From Amoebophrya sp. A120 (taxonomy: Eukaryota; Sar; Dinophyceae; Syndiniales; Amoebophryaceae): DNA of 64,000 bases. Both the position numbers and the translations under genes were made by a program. Position 1 is the stretch's first letter. Every line of letters begins with the position of its first letter. The DNA is taken from positions 527,458 to 591,457 of the forward strand of contig CAJINV010000022.1 of the NCBI GenBank assembly GCA_905178155.1, written 5' to 3'. Positions 9,813-20,923 of this stretch are shown here, piece by piece. Under the pieces are notes generated by a model. That model was not told the origin of the DNA and made no database searches. It was given only the letters and a program-made list of their open reading frames with translations.

Positions 9813-12800
9813 ATGCCGGACGAGCCCAAGAAAATCGCCATGAAGGTTTCTGCGGCCGCCAAAAATATCCTGTGCAAAAGTATCGTACTCGTATTGTAAT
9901 CATGCATCACAAATCTTTTTCTTAAAGGGAAATCAGCATTACAAATTGTATTTCTCATGCTGAGGAAATTTGTAATGCATTTATACGAGTACGACTACGA
10001 TACTTCTGCAATGCATAAAAAAGGCCGCGCAACCCAAGGCCAAAGCGGCTGCGGGAGGGAAGTCAGCGGCTGCGGGTGCAGCTGGGAAGAAAGCGGCTAG
10101 TGCGGGGGATGAACCTGAAGCTGAAGTTGGTCCGACGGTGGAAAAACAGCCGAAAGGCAAAGCAGCGGCCATGAAATCCATGAAGAAGGACGATGACGGA
10201 GGTGCTGTTGCTGCTGGTCCAGGCGAGGCCGCGCCGCAAGCGAATAAAGCTGCTGCGAGTATGAAGAAATCCATGAAGAAGGAGAACGATGCTCTATCCT
10301 GTGCAAAAGTAATATCGCACAAGTATGAATTGCATTACAAATTAGCCCAGCATTACAAATTGAATTTGTAATGCTGATTTGCCTTGAGAAAGAAATTTGT
10401 AAAACATAAATGCAATTACTACGAGTGTGATACTTTTGCAATGCATATGCTCCTGCGGAGGACAAAAAAGGCAGCAAGTCCGTCAATGCCAAAGTGATGA
10501 AATCGATGAAGCAACAGCCCGCTGCGTCTTCCGCTTATCAACTGTAAAAATGTCTGGGTCTGGGAACTTGTGATGCTGGGTAGCGTCTCATGATGAGGCT
10601 ACAAATGCTGGCTCAGCATGACAAGTTTCTGAGCTCCTAGGTGTTGCCTATTCTGCATGACAAACTGCGCTTCTGCATCACACAAAAACGGAGCTCTTGG
10701 GTAACGTGCATGACAGATTTAAGAGTCATGCCAGACAAGCATGACAAACATGAATTCTTCCAGAACCAAACATTTTTACAGTTGATACCGCTGCTGCTGG
10801 TGCCAAAAAGGGTGAGGAAGGTGGTCCTGTTGCTGAGGACGTGGGATCTGGCGGCAACGGAGCCGGGGAGCAGGACCAGGCGAAGAATGATCCCGTCGGC
10901 CTGGCTATCGCACGAAAAAAAGTTTTTACAGTTACACATTTGTTGGAATTTCTGCATCACAAACTTGCTCGACATGGCAAAGAAAATCTGTGTTGCGTAG
11001 ACTATAAGGGAAAACACGCACGAAATGACGCTGGCAAGCATTTTCCTGCATGACAGAGGGTGTCTGTCTTGCTTGTCTTCCATCAGAGTGTGGAACTACT
11101 GTAACACTGTTTCCGTGCGATACTGGCTGCTGGTGAAGGAGCAAATGTGAAGAAAATGAACCTCTCCAAGGAACTGGGCGGTGAGCCGCAAGTTGGGAAA
11201 AATGTGGACAACCAGAAGAACAACGACCTTGCTGCTGCTCCCGCTGTGAAAGAGCCCGGAGTTGGTGCTGGTGCTGCTGCTGTTCCAACCGGATTCCCCT
11301 CTGTTGCTGCTCCAGCTCCCGGTGCTGCGGCTAGCAGCTCCGCTGGTGCTATGGATTGCAAATTTCGTCTGGGTCGTCCTGGGGAGCAAGCTGGCAACTT
11401 GTCATGCGAAATCTCGATCACAAAAAAAATATGTGTTGCATGAAGTACGCCAAAGAGTGTCCACTTCTTGGTAGGGAAAGAGTTGTGGGTTTCTCAAGTG
11501 GACGGAGAGGCATGAGTTGTAAAGGTCTCGCAAATAAATCTGTGATGCTTCTGTGATGACAAACTTGTGCATTCATGATCCAGAGGACATCCCTGACGTG
11601 TTTGCATTCGACAAGTACATCCGGGGACATGTTGTCCCAGAAGAATTCTCTCGTCACTGCCAACCAGCATCAACCTGCAGCTGCCAGTAGTACTACTAGT
11701 ACTCCTGCAAAAAATTCCGAAATGTTGATGAAGAATTCCTTATCTTGTGCAAAAGTACCGTACAACTCGTACGAATTGCAATTAGGCATGACAAATCTTG
11801 TTACCTTAAAGGTAAAACAGCATGACAAATTCCAGCTGCTCTCATGCTGAGCTGCAAATTTGGAATGCAATTCATACTAGTACGACACTTTTGCAATGCA
11901 TATTCCTTGGCCGCTGCGAACCTGAATTTCAACCAGCACGCGCACGACATGGCCGACGCCATGCGCCTATCAAATGTAAAAATGTCTGGCTCTGGAAGAT
12001 ACTGACACTTGTCATGCGCGTTTTGCATGAGCCATGATGTCTGTGATGCATACCCTAGCAATACAGATTATTTGAGGGCTTCTTGATGCGTATTCTGCAT
12101 GACAGATGCCCTCTCAGCGTAGCAAAAATTGCATTTCCATTGGTACTCATGCAATACAGATTTTTTTGGAATCCAAATGCAGCATCACAAGTTGCATTCT
12201 TCCAGACCCAGACATTTTTACAGTTGATAGCGCCAGGGGGGCTGCGACAGGGCAACCGCGCTCGGCGCTTTGCTCGACGCGGGATTTGACGCCGTGACCG
12301 CTGCCATCACGACGACATGCTTCACTTGGTCGGACGAAAACAAGGAGAAAAAAGCAGACCCCGTCGCCGTCGGTGTTGTGGGTGGAACAAATATGGCTGC
12401 AGTGATAAATCATTCGGAGAAAAAACCGCCGGAGGAAAAAATAGAGCAGCATGTGGTGGATTCGTTCCTCGCCCAGATGAACAAGGTGAGCGAAAACAAG
12501 CATATGCATTGCAAATATGTCTGGGTCCTCTGGAGGGTTGCAACTTGTGATGCTGTCTTTAGATTCTAAAAAAATCTGTATTGCGTGACCAAGAAGAGGG
12601 GTGGTCCATTTTGTGCTACGCGGAGAGGGCATTTCTCATGCGGCATAGGCATCAGAAATGCCCTCTAAAAATATGTGATGCTAGGGCATGCATTACAGGG
12701 AGTGTGGGTGATGCAAAATATGCATGACAAACCTGGCAAGCTTCCAGACCGAGACATATTTGCACCTGATAAAGCAGCCGCAGATGCAACTCGACCCACA

Positions 12801-15800
12801 AATTCTGGAAAAGGAGCAAAGCGCGCTGCTTCCGCCGCCGGTGGCCGAGAACAACCAGAACTCGCTGCTGCAGCCGCAGGGGTATCCTGTGCAAACGTAT
12901 CGTATTTGTAGTAATCCATAATCGCATTTATGCATTGCAAATCTCCATCCCAAGGTAAAACAGCATGACAAATTCCATTTGTCTTGCTGGCCGAATTTGT
13001 AATGCGATTTCTACTACTACGATGCTTTTGCAAAGCATAAGGGCCTGCTGGGAAAGAAGAACGACATGCCGTTCCAGCAGATTGATGCGCAAGAATCCGC
13101 CGCGAAAATGAAAAATGCACTGCTGGATAATCGTCTCCCGGAGGAGCAGCCGCAGTTGGGCGCAAAGGTCGATCATGTCGGCAAGCAAAACATGATGCTC
13201 GGAAAGGAGCAGGTGGTTGTTCCCATGCAGTTGCTGCCAGACGAGGAGAAGAACAAAGAAATGAAGAAGATGGACGAAGACGTCGAGATGCAAGATGCGT
13301 TTGCTCAGGTCGTGCAGGAGCCGCTCGCCGTCCAGGCAGCCCCGGTTGGTGCAGTGATGAAGAAGTCCGGAATGAAGAAAGAAAAAATCGCCCCACCCGC
13401 CATGAAGAAGCAGAACCAGAAAGCCGCGGCACCGAAGGCTGCTCCTGCTGCGGAGGGTAACAATAAGAACGCCGTGAAGAAGCCGAACAACAAAAATAAG
13501 GGCGTCAAAGGCGGGAAAAAGAACGACCTCGACCTGGACTTGGACATCTTTGATGGCGAGGAGGACGAGGTATCACATAGAAAAAAGCAGGCGAAGTATA
13601 TCCATTTGTAAATGCAAAAAACGTTTAGCAGAAAAATCCGTCATGGGCGAAGATCTTCCCATAGCATGCTGTTTAGAAGAGGTTTCCTTACGCAATACAG
13701 ATTTTTCTGTGTGTTCATTTTTGCATGGCAAATAGGCCGTGCCTGGCTTTTTCTGTGGGATACGAGGAAGACATGGACTTGGAGGAGTTGCAGGATGGGG
13801 AGGAGTATCAACTGCAGAAATGTCTGGGTCTGGAAGAATGCCAGACTTGTCATGCTGGTTTTGCATGACCCATGCGGCCTGGCGTGTAGGACATAGCATG
13901 ACAGACTCTGTGAGAGTGCTATCATGCCTATCCTGCATGAATAACCGCCTCTCGATTAGGTCAAAAGTGGACAGCTTTTGGCAATCATGCAACACAGATT
14001 TTTACAAAATCAGATTTAGCATTACAAGTTGCTTTCTTCCAGACCCAGACACTTTTGCATTTGATAAGGAGGACGAGAACGGGGAGAAGCAGAAGGGCGG
14101 AAAAAATGCCATGAAAAAGGTCATGAAAGGGAAGAAAAAAGCCATGCAGAAGGAAGATGAGCAAGGTGCTGCGCAGAAGCAAGTCATGAAGGCAGGGGCG
14201 AAAAAACAGTCCACGGTGGCAGGGGGAGAAATGAGCTACCGCCTGCGGGTCAGCCGCGTGTTCCACGGCCGTTTTGGAAAGACAGTCACTTCGGGTGGAA
14301 TGCAGAAGAAAGACTTGAAGCGAAACAAGCGTGGGAAGATTTATGCTGTGCAAAAGTATCGTGCTCGTATAAATGCATTACAAATTTTCCCAATATGAGA
14401 AATAAAATTTGTCATGCGGAATAACCTTACGAAAAAAATTTGTAATGCATGAATGCAATTACTACGAGTACGATACTTTTGCACAGGATAAGATTGTCTC
14501 AAAGGCAAAATCCGCCGCCGCGAAAAAGAGAACTCCTATGAACTGCAAAAGTATCGTACTAGTACAAGAATTGCATTACAAGTTTGCTCAGCATTACAAA
14601 TTGAACTTGTAATGCGGATTTGCCTTAGGAACCAGATTTGTAATGCATAAATGCAATTGGTACGAGTGCGATACTTTTGCAATTCATAACTCCCCTCCTG
14701 TGGCCAGTGTGCGTCGCGGAAGCGCGAAAGGAGCTCGGTATGGCGTTCTCAACTGTTACATTCTCAACTGTTGCATAAATTTGTAATGCTAAAACAGCAA
14801 AAGCGAAAGCGGAGAGATCATTGCGTGTTTGCAATACAAATCTGGAGCGGATTGTTATGCTGTTTAGCCCTTCGAGACTTTGTGATGCGAGAACACCTTG
14901 ACCGCGTGGCTGCTTGTGGCAGTTTTGCATGATAAATCATGTAACGGCTGAGAATGTAACGTTTGAGAACCCCATACTCGGGACCAAGGGCTTTGGGAAA
15001 ATGAAGAACCCGGCTAAGGGAGGGGGTACCCCAGCGGAGTACGAGCTGTATCGCACGGTGAAGCGCATTTACGAAGTATTGTGAGGAAAAATCCCCCCTG
15101 CCCATGACAAAAAGGGAGACTTCTGAAAATTTGTGATGCCGATTTGTGACCACAAATCGGTTCTGTGTTGCAAGAAGGCCAATCCAGAGACTCCGCCGCA
15201 TTATCCAGGCGGTTTGTGATGCTATGGGGTCTACAGAGTACACATTTGCCGTGCTACGCGCCTACGTCAAGACCCTTCGCCTTGGGCTGGGTATGGGCCT
15301 GCAGTCCTCTACTGCAACACAGACCTGATTTGTGTACGCAAATCCAGCATCAGAAACTTCCGTGTGATATGTGGAGGGGGGATTTTTCATTTTAATACGA
15401 AGAGAAGAAAAAAGTGGCTGGCGAAACGAAAAAGAAAATGGAGGCGGACGTGGCGGCAGCCTTGGCCGACGGAAAAAATGTATGAACTGCAAAAGAAATA
15501 GTATCGTACTAGCATAAATCGCATGACAAATTAGCCCTGCATGACAAGTGGAATTTGTCATGCTGATTTGGCTTGGAAACGATATTTGTAATGCATAACT
15601 GTGATTTTTGCGATTAGTACGAGTACGATACCTTTGCACAGCATAAAATCCCGCCGCGGGCAAGAACATCTTTGGTTTATCGTCGGTGGTGAACAATGGC
15701 GCGGGCGTCGGAGGAGCTCCGGTAGTTGCTGCTGTCCTGGGCGTATGAAATGCAAAAATGTCTGGGTCTGGAAACTTGTGATGCTACAATGTGCATGATG

Positions 15801-18051
15801 AAAACACTTCCGAATGCAGTCCGGCATGACAACTTTCCAAAACGCTTTCTCATAGGCAATCCGCATGAGAAAGTGCGTTTTTGCATGACAAAACAGGCTG
15901 CGACTTTTGTTGGTTATGCAATAGAGATTTTTTAGGTATGGAAAGCTAGCATTACAAGTTCCATTTCCCAGACCCAGACACTTTTACAATCCATAGGGCG
16001 GTGGAGGACCCGCGCCGCACAACATGCCGGATCCGTTCGCGCCGTCCGCGGTGCAAAATAATATCAAATGCAAAAATGTCTGGGTCTGGAAGGTCGGAAC
16101 TTGTGATGCTAACTTTGGATGCTAAAAAAATCTGTATTGCATGACCAGCAAGAGGAGCCCAGTTTGTGCTACGGGGGGAGGGCATTTGTCATGCGGGATA
16201 GGCAGCAGGAAGGCCTCTAAAAATATGTGATGCTAGCTCATGCATTACAGACATCCTGACTCATGCAAAATATGCATGACAAACCTGGTAATCTTCCAGA
16301 CCCAGACATTTTTACAGTTGATAAATAACCAGATGGAAGCACCATTGTTGCAGCACCCAGAGGGCGGGCTGCGTGTTGCTCCTGGCGCGGGTGTAGGTGC
16401 GGTGGCTGCTGTCGTGGGGGGTAGTAACGACCAGATGGTGAACAATGTCCGGCAGATATCCTGTGCAAAAGTATCGTACTCGTAGTAATTGCGTTTATGC
16501 ATGACAAATCTCTTTCTCAAGGGAAATCAGCATTACAAATTCAATTTGTAATGCTGGGCTAACTTGTAATGCAATTGATACTAGTACGATGCTTTTGCAT
16601 TGCATGGCAGAATATGAATAACAATGTGGGCGGTGGTGGTGCTCCCGGAGCAGCATCTTCTTCTTCTTCCTCTCACCAAGTCGTGCCGCAGTTTTTGGGT
16701 CTTCAGCAGCCGCAGCAGTTTGGGGCTACTTCCAGCAACGCAGCGTCTGCAGCTTTACCAGGACAAGGACAGGAGAACAACGGCGACATCATCTTCATGT
16801 CCGGTGAGAAGGTCATGGACGCTTATCCAGGGAAAAACACACATCTCCACCCCCATCCAATCTGTCAAGCAAAACATGCATAAGCTCCAGTGTTTGTCAT
16901 GCAAAAAATGGATGGAGATTGATGTTTTTTCGTGGATATTAGCGCTGAGGGAGATGCGATCTTGGAGCAGGAGCCGGCGCAGGCGGGAGAGCAGAAAGGC
17001 GATATTCCAGAGCAGGATACGCATTGCAAAAGCATCGCACTATGTTGAAATTGCATGCCAACAAATTACTCATCTATCGCGAACAAGAACAAATGTGATA
17101 TCTGTATTGCTGATTCAGGTATTAAGAAACTAGATTTGTCATGCATAGCTGCAAGAACTTAAAAACCTTAGACGAGTACGGTATTTGTTTTGCAACAGTC
17201 TTCGTCCTCGTATAAATGCATTACAAGTTTCCACCTCAGCATGATAACTAAAACCTGTATATGCGGATTTACCCAAAAGAAAAAGATTTGTAATGCATGA
17301 CAGCAAGAATTATTACGAGTACGATACTTTTGCACAGGATAAAGTTCGAGGACCCGAACAAGTCTCCTATCCTGAGCAAAAACGTTCCTATCCCAGAGTT
17401 GTCATGCAAATGCGCAATGACAAAAACATTTGCAATGCGGATCTCCATGAAAGGCATTTCAAATCGCGTTTTGGCATTTGTAATGCTGTAAACAGGATCA
17501 GAAAATGGCTTTCTCATGCGGCTGCCCTTGCTAACCAGCATCACACTTCTGCAGGTGGAAATTTGTCATGCACATCTCTCAAGACTAGGAGATTTGTGTT
17601 GCAGATTTCCCAACTTGTTGACTATGGGGTGTGGGCCCCGTTTTTGCTCAGGATATCTCTCTTCAAGAATCCGTTAAAAGAGATGGATATTAAAGGCGAT
17701 CGAGACTGGGACGCTTTATCAACTGTAAAAGTGTCTGGGTCTGGAAGAATTCGAATTTGTGATGCGAAGTCTACATCATGAGAAAATCTGTGATGCGTGG
17801 CTAGCAAAAGGCCCCACTTCTTGTTTCCGAGAGCCGGGATTTGTCATGCGGATTAGGCATTGGGATATCTGCTCAAAATCTGTGATGCTAGAGCTTGCAT
17901 TCCAGACGATTTGGGTCATACAAAATCTGCATGACAGATCTCGCATTCTTCCAGACCCAGACAATTTTGCATTTGATACGCTTTGTCGGAACCCGAAAGC
18001 CCGGATCCGTATGGGCTGAAAAAACAAAAAGCAGATGCGGCGCAGGAATGA
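9813..18051 (+). CDS. Gene 2: very basic Lys/Met/Ala-rich protein, 23 introners
   Basis: Twenty-four exons join to 3111 nt (1036 aa). Exons: 9813-9865, 10023-10294, 10453-10535, 10793-10905, 11128-11349, 11619-11740, 11908-11967, 12235-12502, 12777-12881, 13044-13570, 13768-13805, 14072-14341, 14496-14536, 14694-14738, 14982-15076, 15403-15479, 15650-15743, 16001-16061, 16329-16456, 16612-16823, 16947-17018, 17341-17367, 17659-17716, 17984-18051. The protein starts MPDEPKKIAMK and is full of MKK/AMK blocks. At about residues 690-771 it has a module reading GGMQKKDLKRNKRGK, IVSK, then ARKELGTKGF and ending EYELYRTVKRIYE. From memory this matches a small basic domain common in dinoflagellate proteins, but I cannot name it securely. 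The C-terminal third is Gly/Gln/Asn-rich. A chromatin or nucleic-acid role is inferred from charge only. The start is the first ATG in frame. Confidence 0.85.
9866..10017 (+). mobile_element. Introner, family A (gene 2 intron 1)
   Basis: TATCCTGTGCAAAAG...CTTCTGCAATGCATA; TSD AAAAA (9861-9865 / 10018-10022). Confidence 0.92.
10295..10446 (+). mobile_element. Introner, family A (gene 2 intron 2)
   Basis: TATCCTGTGCAAAAG...CTTTTGCAATGCAT; TSD ATGCTC. Confidence 0.92.
10536..10787 (+). mobile_element. Introner, family B (gene 2 intron 3)
   Basis: TATCAACTGTAAAAATGTCT...CATTTTTACAGTTGATA; TSD CCGCT. Confidence 0.92.
10906..11122 (+). mobile_element. Introner, family F (gene 2 intron 4)
   Basis: TATCGCACGAAAAAAAG on the left; right end complements TATCGCACGGAAAC. 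TSD CTGGC. Only clear member of this family in the window. Confidence 0.85.
11350..11613 (+). mobile_element. Introner, family B, decayed (gene 2 intron 5)
   Basis: The left end TATGGATTGCAAATTTCGTC is clear. The right end is eroded (TTTGCATTCGACA) and the TSD is only 3/5 (GGTGC / AGTAC). Excision still restores the frame, so splicing may tolerate loss of TIR pairing. Confidence 0.6.
11741..11901 (+). mobile_element. Introner, family A (gene 2 intron 6)
   Basis: TATCTTGTGCAAAAG...CTTTTGCAATGCAT; TSD ATTCCT. Confidence 0.92.
11968..12229 (+). mobile_element. Introner, family B (gene 2 intron 7)
   Basis: TATCAAATGTAAAAATGTCT...ACAGTTGATA; TSD GCGCC. Confidence 0.92.
12503..12771 (+). mobile_element. 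Introner, family B (gene 2 intron 8)
   Basis: TATGCATTGCAAATATGTCT...ACATATTTGCACCTGATA; TSD AAGCA. Confidence 0.9.
12882..13039 (+). mobile_element. Introner, family A (gene 2 intron 9)
   Basis: TATCCTGTGCAAACGTATCG...CTTTTGCAAAGCATA; TSD AGGG, with one extra G at the left edge. Confidence 0.88.
13571..13761 (+). mobile_element. Introner, family G (gene 2 intron 10)
   Basis: TATCACATAGAAAAAAGC on the left, GCTTTTTCTGTGGGATA on the right; TSD ACGAGG. Only one copy of this end type seen. Confidence 0.85.
13806..14066 (+). mobile_element. Introner, family B (gene 2 intron 11)
   Basis: TATCAACTGCAGAAATGTCT...TTTTGCATTTGATA; TSD AGGAG. Confidence 0.92.
14342..14490 (+). mobile_element. Introner, family A (gene 2 intron 12)
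   Basis: TATGCTGTGCAAAAGTATCG...CTTTTGCACAGGATA; TSD AGATT. It splits the conserved basic module. Confidence 0.92.
14537..14687 (+). mobile_element. Introner, family A (gene 2 intron 13)
   Basis: TATGAACTGCAAAAGTATCG...CTTTTGCAATTCAT; TSD AACTCC. The exon between introns 12 and 13 is only 41 nt. Confidence 0.92.
14739..14976 (+). mobile_element. Introner, family H (gene 2 intron 14)
   Basis: TATGGCGTTCTCAACTGTTA on the left; right end complements TATGGGGTTCTCAAACGTTA. TSD CTCGG. Confidence 0.88.
15077..15397 (+). mobile_element. Introner, family E (gene 2 intron 15)
   Basis: TATTGTGAGGAAAAATCCCC...GGGGGGATTTTTCATTTTAATA; TSD CGAAG. Confidence 0.9.
15480..15644 (+). mobile_element. Introner, family A (gene 2 intron 16)
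   Basis: TATGAACTGCAAAAG with a 4-base insertion before TATCG; right end CTTTGCACAGCAT; TSD AAAAT. Confidence 0.88.
15744..15995 (+). mobile_element. Introner, family B (gene 2 intron 17)
   Basis: TATGAAATGCAAAAATGTCT...CTTTTACAATCCATA; TSD GGGCG. Confidence 0.92.
16062..16323 (+). mobile_element. Introner, family B (gene 2 intron 18)
   Basis: TATCAAATGCAAAAATGTCT...TTTTACAGTTGATA; TSD AATAA. Confidence 0.92.
16457..16605 (+). mobile_element. Introner, family A (gene 2 intron 19)
   Basis: TATCCTGTGCAAAAGTATCG...CTTTTGCATTGCAT; TSD GGCAGA. Confidence 0.92.
16824..16942 (+). mobile_element. Introner, family I (gene 2 intron 20)
   Basis: TATCCAGGGAAAAACACACA on the left; right end complements TATCCACGAAAAAACATCAA. 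TSD CGCT. The shortest element in the window (about 119 bp). Confidence 0.8.
17019..17340 (+). mobile_element. Introner, two fused or nested family A copies (gene 2 intron 21)
   Basis: The first left end is ACGCATTGCAAAAGCATCG. An internal right end near 17190 (TTTTGCAACAG) merges into a second copy, which ends CTTTTGCACAGGATA. The outer flanks share AGGAT and the frame is kept across the whole unit. Confidence 0.75.
17368..17655 (+). mobile_element. Introner, family C (gene 2 intron 22)
   Basis: TATCCTGAGCAAAAACGTTC...TTTTTGCTCAGGATA. The TSD is short or degenerate (TCC/TCT); the downstream exon is placed at 17659 because only that keeps the frame. Confidence 0.82.
17717..17978 (+). mobile_element. 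Introner, family B (gene 2 intron 23)
   Basis: TATCAACTGTAAAAGTGTCT...AATTTTGCATTTGATA; TSD CGCTT. The last exon after it is 68 nt including the stop. Confidence 0.92.
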
Positions 18052-18227
18052 TCGAAAAAAAAACCAGTGATTTCTTCTTTGATTTAATCATCATCATCTT
18101 CTTCTACTTTGTCTTTCCGGGATTTCTAATTCGGAAGTTAAGTAGAACAAACTGTACCACCTCCTTCGAGCAGAACTGAACAAACGGTGAATATCAAACT
18201 GGTCTTCTTGAACATCTACCTCACGAC

Positions 18228-18786
18228 ATGGATGATATGCACTGCAAAAGTATCGTATTGGTCCTAATTGCAGTTGTGCATTACAAATTTCTTTTTCAAG
18301 CTAAATCAGCATCACAAATTCCATTTGTCATGCTGAGCCAATTTGTATTGCAATACTACGAGCGCGATACTTTTGCAGTGCATAGACGAAATAAGGCAGC
18401 AACAATCTTTTCACAACTACCAGCAACTCAACCTAAATTTCTTCTTCAACAGCACCGAAAAAGGAAAAACGAGAACACCAAATCGACGACGACGTCACTG
18501 TTATTTTACTGTATCAGGAACAACAGACCGGCTTCTTGTTACATCACGACATCTACATCAAGGAAAGACGTCTTCTTCGAAAGCAGGAACGTCGACGTCG
18601 GCACTTCGAGATCTAACGACAAGTAGACCACGACGACGCGGAAAATATAACGACCTCTTCTTCAACTTTATATCAACTACAACTAATAAAAACGAATGTA
18701 TTTGTATTCTCTTTCTTCAGCACGGGATAAGGATTTTTTCTCCAAGTTCAACTACAGCGGGACGACGAGGAACCATGCTGCATTAA
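18228..18786 (+). CDS. Gene 3: possible small protein, hypothetical
   Basis: The exons 18228-18235 and 18390-18786 (8 and 397 nt) join to 405 nt (134 aa) after removing a family A introner. The predicted protein is Thr/Arg/Ser/Asn-rich and matches nothing I recognise. Support is limited to the in-frame join and the presence of the element; a first exon of eight bases is suspicious. It could instead be untranslated RNA. Confidence 0.35.
18236..18384 (+). mobile_element. Introner, family A (18.2 kb)
   Basis: TATGCACTGCAAAAGTATCG...CTTTTGCAGTGCATA; TSD GATGA / GACGA. Confidence 0.85.
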
Positions 18787-19272
18787 GATTTTTTTCCGAA
18801 ACGAGAACGATTATTGGTACAAACAGCTTCTTTTGATTTCTACCGGACGGCAGAAACTTCTCTCTCTGGGTCGTACCACAAGCGGAGGACGATAATATTA
18901 AATCGGTCGTGGTCCTGGAAAGTGGAAGTAGTATCATGTTGAGGAGGACATCGAGAACATCGATTCAAGTCATCATCATGATCTCGGTGTAGTATGATAG
19001 CAAAACGACCGAACTCGCTAGAAGTTTTTTGACCTCGGGGTCTACAGCAGGAGACACATCACTGGGGACGAGCAGATCCTTCTAGACAACAAGGCGACTC
19101 GTGCCAGCTTTCCGGTACAACTAGAAGAGACCCCTTCAATTATACTCGATTTTCCACCGTGCATGATCTTCATTACCTGCAGTGTTTCCAGAGGCAGGTG
19201 AATGGATGGAGTCATGATCATGTGTTGATCACAAATAATAATTATCCCAGGTACTACAACTTCAACTGGCTC
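18787..19272. other. Region without an assignable gene
   Basis: AT-richer sequence with no homology seen. The introner at 19273 suggests it is transcribed, but no reading frame spans the element. Confidence 0.35.
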
Positions 19273-19477
19273 TATGGAGAGAAAAAAGTTTGTCACAATC
19301 ACTAATTTGCAGGTTTTGCATTACAAATTTTTTAGCATCACAACTTCTCCTTGTATTGCAGAAACACTAGGGAAATCCCTTATGAAGTGTGGCTGTGATG
19401 CATTTTTACGCATGACAGACAGCTTTGTGTTGCAAAAATGCAGATGACTGATCGTGACGAACTTTTTTCTTTTGATA
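19273..19477 (+). mobile_element. Introner-like element, family J
   Basis: Left end TATGGAGAGAAAAAAGTTTG; right end complements TATCAAAAGAAAAAAGTTCG. TSD GGCTC perfect. No coding frame could be joined across it, so it may lie in an untranslated or non-coding transcript. Confidence 0.82.
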
Positions 19478-19535
19478 GGCTCACCACGATGATGTTTCGG
19501 TGACGGTGCTGCAGCTCGAGTTTTTTGTTTTTTAA

Positions 19536-19846
19536 TATCAAAACGAAAAATCCCCCCTCCCCATATCAAAACGGAAATCTGTGATGCAGATTTGTTGTCA
19601 CAAATCAGCTTTGTTATGCTACACGGGAAAAGATGCGGACTGTAGTGCTGGGTGGCGTGGGGGAGCGTTGCATCTTCAGCATGATAGGAGGCAGCTGAGA
19701 GTGGGAAACAGCATGACAAATTGCCTGCAAACGAGACCACGACTGCGGCTCTTGGCCTTCTAGCATGACAAGTCGATTTGGTACCTCAAATCCTGCATCA
19801 CAGATTTCCATTTCGATATGGGGAGGGGGGATTTTTCCGTTTGATA
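19536..19846 (+). mobile_element. Introner-like element, family E
   Basis: TATCAAAACGAAAAATCCCC...GGGGATTTTTCCGTTTGATA; TSD TTTAA perfect. Only 58 bp after the family J element. Confidence 0.88.
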
Positions 19847-20655
19847 TTTAACAAAAGTCGTTAGCGGTCCGGTTTTCGATTAAAGAACCTCCTCCTGCTA
19901 CCAGCAATATAGACCACTTCACGACTACTTCCACATAAGGACAGGCCGAAAAAACAATTTTTCTCGGACGGAATAACAACAGCCCGGTACTATAGTACGT
20001 AGCGTTTTCCTGGACCCGCTGCTTTTGTCATGCGTACTGGCGTGAGGAAGAGGATGCTGAAATTGGAGCCTCATGCGCTTGTCTTCTACCGCATGAGGAA
20101 GAGGATACTTCAACACATGGCGAATAAAAAAAAATGAAAATGACAGGTGAAGTGCCGCTCACAACAGGGAGCGTCGATTTCCTGGTTTGACGCAGCACCG
20201 GGATCCACCGAGTTCGTCTAGAGAACAGAGCCTTCACTTTCACCCGAAAAATAGTTCCAACGAAAAGGTAGTAGAACCCGAACAAGGATTTTAGCAACTG
20301 GCACGAGGTGGAAGCACTGTTTTTTAGAACACGGATAAAGGCAAAAAAAACGGACGCGACTTGAACGTGCTCGACCATCTTTTATATCACAAATTATTAC
20401 GTACAACTTGCTCTACAAACAGAACAACACGGTATTGTCAAGAAGAACCTCAAACGGTACAAGTAGTCGTGAAGCGAAATTCCGGGGCATCGACGCTACA
20501 GCCGGAGCTAGTACAACTCGAAAAAATACAACATCATCGAACAATCGGCAAGAGCCAGAAAGTCTTCGGTAGAACTTTCTGAAAGTTCGCTCCTGCAGGA
20601 GCTGCAGGAACGGCGACAAGAACCGGAGATCTAATTTTTGGCTAAGTAGGAGAAC
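19847..20655. other. Region without an assignable gene
   Basis: No convincing frame on either strand. It lies between two introner-like elements. Confidence 0.35.
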
Positions 20656-20923
20656 TATGGATTGCAAAAATGTCTGGGTCTGGAAGGTTGGAACTTGTCA
20701 TGCTAAATCTGAATCAAAATCATGCAAAAATCTGTGTTGCATGATTTGCAAATGCTGTCCACTTTTGATCAAGTTGAGAGGCACTTTCTCATGCCGGATA
20801 GGCATGATAGTGATCTCACGGAATCTGTCATGCTAGGTCCTCCATTACAGATGATGTGGGTCATGGAAAACCTGCATGACAAGTCTAGCAAAGTTCCAGA
20901 CCCAGACATTTTTACACTTGATA
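20656..20923 (+). mobile_element. Introner-like element, family B
   Basis: TATGGATTGCAAAAATGTCT...ATTTTTACACTTGATA; TSD AGAAC perfect. Flanks do not join into an obvious reading frame. Confidence 0.88.
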
